Source of the DNA: JBGTGT01 sp051439375
Lineage (GTDB): Bacteria; Cyanobacteriota; Cyanobacteriia; Cyanobacteriales; Microcystaceae
Assembly: GCA_051439375.1 (NCBI GenBank)
Contig: JBFRWB010000192.1
Span: 26,054-90,053 of the forward strand
Length of the DNA: 64,000 bases
Direction: 5' to 3'
Each line of letters opens with the position of its first letter. Position 1 is the first letter of the stretch. Positions 60,231 through 64,000 of this stretch are shown here, piece after piece. The notes beneath the pieces were generated by a model. The model had not been told where the DNA came from and did no database searches. It was given only the letters and a program-made list of their open reading frames with translations. A program made the position numbers and the translations under genes.

Positions 60231-60926
60231 TTAATTGTGCGTCGCACTATAATCCGCTAACCCTTGGAAAAAGTGAACCAGAAAATGTCCCGCACCCGTG
60301 CGAAGAGGTATAGCTGTCTTTTGATAAAGCTCACTATCCCAAAAAGCATGACCCGCTTCATAATCTGGCCAACGAGAAATTGCTAGAATCTTATGAGTCC
60401 ACTGACCATGTAAACACTCAATATTTCCTTCAATCTCGAATACGGTGTAATAAGCTCCCTGTTCCTTGAGCATCGGTAGAATAATGTCTCGATATTGACC
60501 CATGCGCACCGAATCAGTCCCCGTACCTTGAATTAACATATAAGCTCTGGGTCCTCTATCGAGAGGAGGAGTGACAGAAGCCAGTGTGGGAATTTCTAAC
60601 TGTTGAGGTAAACCAATATAAGGAAGGCCAGAGACAGCAAGTATGAGGGAATTTGGGTGATTTTTGAAACTTTCAAGTAACTTTTGCAGGTTAGCATCTT
60701 GCCAAAGGGTTTGTATCGAGAGACGATGGGGAAACTGAGCAATGAGTATAGCGGTTGATGGCGTTCCTTTTTCGAGACATTCTACTTGAGGGGCTGAACA
60801 GTTGGCGAGCAGTGTACCATTGTAATGACTAATAAAAGTCGCTAATTGATCCCGATACATTCTGTTATCTATTGGTTCAGGTAACTGTATTATCAAAAAA
60901 TAAGGAAAATCATTGCTCGTTGTCAT
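60231..60926 (-). CDS. Protein with two DUF1330-like domains, about 231 aa
   Basis: Cytoplasmic protein made of two ferredoxin-like DUF1330 units. The second is the clearer: RAYMLIQGTGTDSVRMGQYR near 140-159, then a HKILAISRWPDYEAGHAFWD segment near 185-204 and SELYQKTAIPLR. The first (residues about 5-100) has YFLIIQLPEPIDNRMYRDQL and is more divergent. Single DUF1330 domains are common; the tandem form is less usual. The ATG at 60926 (MTTSNDF) is preferred to the ATG at 60965, which adds a hydrophobic stretch. The function is unknown. Confidence 0.8.
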   Translation of the reverse strand: MTTSNDFPYFLIIQLPEPIDNRMYRDQLATFISHYNGTLLANCSAPQVECLEKGTPSTAILIAQFPHRLSIQTLWQDANLQKLLESFKNHPNSLILAVSGLPYIGLPQQLEIPTLASVTPPLDRGPRAYMLIQGTGTDSVRMGQYRDIILPMLKEQGAYYTVFEIEGNIECLHGQWTHKILAISRWPDYEAGHAFWDSELYQKTAIPLRTGAGHFLVHFFQGLADYSATHN

Positions 60927-61015
60927 AATAAAAAAAATGGGTAAAATTGTTGGTTGTGTGATCACTGATGAGTAATCACTCTATATCTAGGATGCTGCCA
61001 TAAGAGCCTATATAC

Positions 61016-62422
61016 TTAAAATTGGAAATAAATAAAAGGAGAATAACTAGGTGCAATAAATAGATAAGCAACAGCAAAAGCAACTCCATAGCCCATTGAA
61101 AATAACCAGTTTGGCCATTTTTCCACCATCTCTTTTTCCGGTTTTCGTCGAGAAAAGCTATAATGAATTAAAGCCAGTCCAGCAATTGTTAACCACCACA
61201 TTTGACTTAATTCTAGCTGTCCTGATCCCTCAAAAAGCACATAGGACTTAAGAATCGTTAGGGCTGAACCAAAATTGCTAGCGCGGAAAAAGATCCAACC
61301 TAAGCAAACCCAATAAAAAGTGGTAGCTGTACTGATCACCCTACCCATGACACCAAAAAGTTGAGGACGGACTCGCCTTGTCCATTCCCGATGCACAATT
61401 AAGCCACCACCATGAATCATGCCCCAAAAAATGAATGTCCAGCCGGCTCCATGCCATAAGCCACCTAATACCATTGTGATCATTAAATTGCGATAATTGA
61501 CTAGTCTTCCTCCTCGATTACCCCCTAAAGGAATATATAAGTAATCTTTTAACCATGTTGATAAGCTAATGTGCCAACGTCGCCAAAAATGGGAAATATT
61601 AGTAGATAGATAAGGAAAGTCAAAATTTAAACAAAGTTCATATCCTAACAATCCCGCACAAGCGATCGCCATATCTGTATAGCCTGAGAAGTCGCAATAA
61701 ATTTGAATGGCATAAAGAATTGTGGCAATCCAAGCACTTGAGGCATTATAAGCATCAGGTGTCAGAAAATAGGGGTCAATGGCTTGAGCAATTCGATCAG
61801 AGATACACGCTTTTTTGATAAAACCGATCAAAAAGAGAGTTAGGTAATAGCGCACTCGAACATCTCGGAAGATTCTCATCTCGTTAAGTTGAGGTAAAAA
61901 GTCGGCGGCTCTGACAATTGGACCAGCAACTAATTGGGGAAAAAAGCTCACAAAAACGGCAAAGTCAAGCAGAGATTTAACGGGCTTAAGCTTTCCTCGA
62001 TAGATATCAATCGAATAACTTAACGTCTGAAAAGTATAAAAGCTGATGCCAACCGGCAAAAGAATTTGTAAAGAAATCGGATTAAGGGGAATTCCTAAAG
62101 AGTTAAAAAGTGAGATACCTGAATCAACAAAAAAGTTAAAATACTTGAAGAAGCCTAGTAATCCTAAATTAGTTACTAAACTCAGGAGTAGTAGGTTTCT
62201 TGCTTTTTGAGGAGTGTGTGCTTTAACCAGTTGATTACCGACCCAAAAATCCACGACAGTAGAAAGTATAATTAAAGACAAAAATCGCCAATCCCAAGCC
62301 GCATAAAACCAGTAGCTACATATTAGTAACCAACCTTTACGGCTTTTATTAGTAGGAAGTAACCAATAAGCGAGAAAAACTGACAAAAAGAAAGGGAAAA
62401 AACGAAATTCTGTAAATAGCAT
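61016..62422 (-). CDS. MBOAT-family O-acyltransferase (AlgI type)
   Basis: Polytopic membrane O-acyltransferase that passes acyl groups from the cytoplasm to extracytoplasmic sugars or polymers. 468 residues, about ten helices. Signature segments are SFYTFQTLSYSIDIYRGK near 127-144, VSFFPQLVAGPIVRAADFLP near 158-177, SNISHFWRRWHISLSTWLKD-type block near 276-296 (THFWRRWHISLSTWLKDYLY variant here), and LGGLWHGAGWTFIFWGMIHG near 316-335 with the catalytic His. The SGNH-type partner gene lies 7 bases upstream on the same strand. The pair resembles AlgI/AlgJ and PatA/PatB acetylation systems. Confidence 0.93.
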   Translation of the reverse strand: MLFTEFRFFPFFLSVFLAYWLLPTNKSRKGWLLICSYWFYAAWDWRFLSLIILSTVVDFWVGNQLVKAHTPQKARNLLLLSLVTNLGLLGFFKYFNFFVDSGISLFNSLGIPLNPISLQILLPVGISFYTFQTLSYSIDIYRGKLKPVKSLLDFAVFVSFFPQLVAGPIVRAADFLPQLNEMRIFRDVRVRYYLTLFLIGFIKKACISDRIAQAIDPYFLTPDAYNASSAWIATILYAIQIYCDFSGYTDMAIACAGLLGYELCLNFDFPYLSTNISHFWRRWHISLSTWLKDYLYIPLGGNRGGRLVNYRNLMITMVLGGLWHGAGWTFIFWGMIHGGGLIVHREWTRRVRPQLFGVMGRVISTATTFYWVCLGWIFFRASNFGSALTILKSYVLFEGSGQLELSQMWWLTIAGLALIHYSFSRRKPEKEMVEKWPNWLFSMGYGVAFAVAYLFIAPSYSPFIYFQF

Positions 62423-62429
62423 GAGGGAG

Positions 62430-63527
62430 TTAATCGACTTCTAAAAAGGGTAAAGATTGCTCGGCAAGGTATCTCGATAATTTTCCTGCGCCTTTGGCAT
62501 TTAGATGACCAGCATCAAAGCGAACGTCAGCTTGGTAGAGATCAAAATACTTTATAGGATCGTTTAAAGTCAATAAATCAGAAACATAACCTTGATCATG
62601 TAAGCTGATTAGTTTTTCCCCAGAATAGCTGACAGAAGTAATGAAATATATTGGTTTTCCCCCTGCCTTCTCAATGGTTCGATTTAAGTCTTGAATAACT
62701 GAAATTTTGGAGATGGGAGGATTTGTATTAGAAGGTTTGGCAGGTTGTTGGGCTTCTAAAAGTTTGTTCTGTCGCCAAGCTTCCATTTGCTTGTCAAATG
62801 CCCCAGCTTTTTGAATCCGAAAGTCCGCTTCCCGATGTTCATATGACTCATGAACTTCATCATCAAGAGAAATATAACCATTTCCATTGAGGGGGACTTC
62901 TAAATCATGTGAAGTCTCGGTTGCTGTCTCAATCCCTAAAGCGTCATAACCTCGACCTGCATTGGTCATAAAATAAAGAAAAGGGACTGTATTATCTCTG
63001 ATCAGCTGATATTTGCGTCGAGGCGACTGATCAGAACCTAAAATTCTACGGTAAATCCAAAAGGTATGGGGAAAGTCATGCCAAGCAATGGCTCTTCTCG
63101 AACGTTGATTGGCGTGTGCAACCCCCCATTCTAAAGGATAAAGCTCCACATAAACATAGTCTAGTTCAGCCGGTTTCATCGCCAGAATTTTTTTGAGATA
63201 AAAGTAGCTTTCTGCTTGTGTTGCACCCGCAATTCCAAAGTTAAAAGCTCTCAAAGAACGACCTTTTTTTTGTAGTGATTCTTCAAAAGTATTAATATCA
63301 ACTTGCCGATGAATTCGGCTACTCCCGAAAAAAATCACGTCAATCTCGTCCTTTTGTGCCTCAAAAGCCCGTAGTTTTGAACTAATAACGGGAACCTCTA
63401 GAGGAGGCAATAAGACACGGAGAAACGAAGAAAAAGCAGCAAAGCCAACGATAAAGAGAAGTAAGTGCCAAGAAAGTGATCGCAGAAATTTCTGACGAGA
63501 GAAATTAGATGGATACAAGGAGTACAT
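62430..63527 (-). CDS. SGNH-hydrolase-like protein, partner of the MBOAT enzyme
   Basis: Membrane-anchored extracytoplasmic protein, 365 residues. One N-terminal helix (LRSLSWHLLLFIVGFAAFSS at about 16-35) is followed by a domain with SGNH features: block I IDVIFFGSSRIHRQVD near 57-72 (catalytic Ser position) and a C-terminal DxxH block, FDAGHLNAKGAGKLSRYLAE near 340-359. Such proteins transfer acyl groups delivered by the MBOAT protein onto a polysaccharide. The 7-base gap to the MBOAT gene shows an operon. The acceptor polymer is unknown, and no glycosyltransferase is nearby in the window. Confidence 0.83.
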   Translation of the reverse strand: MYSLYPSNFSRQKFLRSLSWHLLLFIVGFAAFSSFLRVLLPPLEVPVISSKLRAFEAQKDEIDVIFFGSSRIHRQVDINTFEESLQKKGRSLRAFNFGIAGATQAESYFYLKKILAMKPAELDYVYVELYPLEWGVAHANQRSRRAIAWHDFPHTFWIYRRILGSDQSPRRKYQLIRDNTVPFLYFMTNAGRGYDALGIETATETSHDLEVPLNGNGYISLDDEVHESYEHREADFRIQKAGAFDKQMEAWRQNKLLEAQQPAKPSNTNPPISKISVIQDLNRTIEKAGGKPIYFITSVSYSGEKLISLHDQGYVSDLLTLNDPIKYFDLYQADVRFDAGHLNAKGAGKLSRYLAEQSLPFLEVD

Positions 63528-63764
63528 ATTGGAAAACTACCTAATCGAGAATTGAAATCCAAAATAGCATAATTTCAATAATCTGATTAATTTTTTTTGG
63601 GAGAAGATTTTAGACACGGTTTTTTTAACTTAACATTCTGCAAGATGATTTTCTGTGACTTTTCCCCCAAAGTCAACACCCTAGATGTCTCCTCAACGCA
63701 TTCCCCCAAACTCATCATGCCACAGAAAAAGGTGCATTACACTTCGTTAATACACCCTACAAGA

Positions 63765-64000
63765 TCAGTGATCGTATTCTCCATTATTGATGGTTGAAAA
63801 AGACTGATTAACATGAATATCGACTTGTCGGGGAATTCCTACCTCAATCCCCTGTTCATCAAATGCTTCCTTTAAGCGTAGCCGAAATTCACGAGCGACT
63901 GACCACTGTTCTAACGGTTGAGTTTTAATAATTAATCGAATTAAAATGCCCGTATGAGAAATTTCATCAATCCCTAAAATCTCTGGTGCTTCTAAGATCC
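63765..64000 (-). CDS. Mechanosensitive channel (MscS) family protein, C-terminal part only
   Basis: The minus-strand frame reads ILEAPEILGIDEISHTGILI, RLIIKTQPLEQWSVAREFRL, RLKEAFDEQGIEVGIPRQVD and ends ...NQSFSTINNGEYDH. This is the C-terminal beta/alpha domain of an MscS-type channel (the typical PxILGIDE...W.VAREFR.R.K.AFDE.GIEIP pattern). The stop is at 63765-63767, and the gene continues beyond the window end. It is distinct from the MscS-type gene at 53901-55445. Confidence 0.85.
   Translation of the reverse strand, partial: ILEAPEILGIDEISHTGILIRLIIKTQPLEQWSVAREFRLRLKEAFDEQGIEVGIPRQVDIHVNQSFSTINNGEYDH

Noticed and set aside
63597..63797. 66-codon plus-strand ORF at the right end
   Set aside because: It overlaps the 3' end of the partial MscS gene on the other strand and has no domain.

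Overview
The window is chromosomal DNA from a cyanobacterium. The evidence is chlB (light-independent protochlorophyllide reductase), cpcE (phycocyanobilin lyase subunit), an NTRC-type thioredoxin reductase, a cyAbrB regulator, Ycf20/DUF565 and DUF2854 proteins, and many HIP1 octamers (GCGATCGC), for example near 1922, 11225, 12486, 19290 and 50352. Low GC and gene content suggest a unicellular Crocosphaera/Cyanothece-type organism; that genus-level placement is inference. Genes at both edges are cut by the window.

Layout. 1-4.2 kb: NTRC (5' end missing), pyrD and a large unknown membrane protein. 4.2-5.3 kb: a palindromic MITE-like element and an orphan CRISPR array (8 identical 36-nt repeats, 7 spacers, no cas genes), ending at the terminator of fbaA. 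5.3-19.9 kb: housekeeping genes: fbaA, a TPR membrane protein, tRNA-Asn, scpA, pdxH, a type IV pilin-like protein, cpcE, an NfeD/SPFH pair, a GNAT enzyme, cobO, a peptide-type ABC permease with a Fur-family regulator, a GH3 hexosaminidase, tyrA and ureE. 19.9-25.3 kb: an unrecognised 755-aa membrane protein, glutathione reductase and a PBP4-type carboxypeptidase. 25.3-27.1 kb: a small mobile-DNA graveyard with an IS1-type fragment, a Uma2 fragment, and an ISAs1-family element with both ends and its target duplication but a dead transposase. 27.1-36.6 kb: small conserved genes, a peptide-binding lipoprotein, msrB, cyAbrB, an Rrf2 regulator and cobD. 36.6-40.9 kb: a MoxR / DUF58 / transglutaminase operon whose last gene changes frame at A-AAA-AAG. 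41.3-53.8 kb: chlB, a stand-alone fatty acyl-AMP ligase, atx1, an orphan TpsB porin, two ABC transport genes, cdd, and BrkB, EamA, Ycf20 and DUF2470 genes. 53.9-64 kb: an MscS channel, unknown secreted or membrane proteins, a truncated PemK toxin, a TPR-trypsin protease, a DUF1330 protein, an MBOAT/SGNH acylation pair and a second MscS channel cut by the window end.

Intergenic DNA carries the same heptamer tandem repeat in several places (about 1200, 7220, 47278, 50666 and 51240), plus dispersed palindromes. Functional links: cobO and cobD both serve cobalamin synthesis; the ABC permease at 15.2 kb and the peptide-binding protein at 29.4 kb could belong to one transporter; SGNH/MBOAT and MoxR/DUF58/transglutaminase each look like one cell-envelope unit. 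The most interesting signals are the in-frame slippery heptamer in the transglutaminase gene, the orphan CRISPR array, the 34-bp direct repeat around the protease gene beside the broken toxin, and the heptamer arrays.
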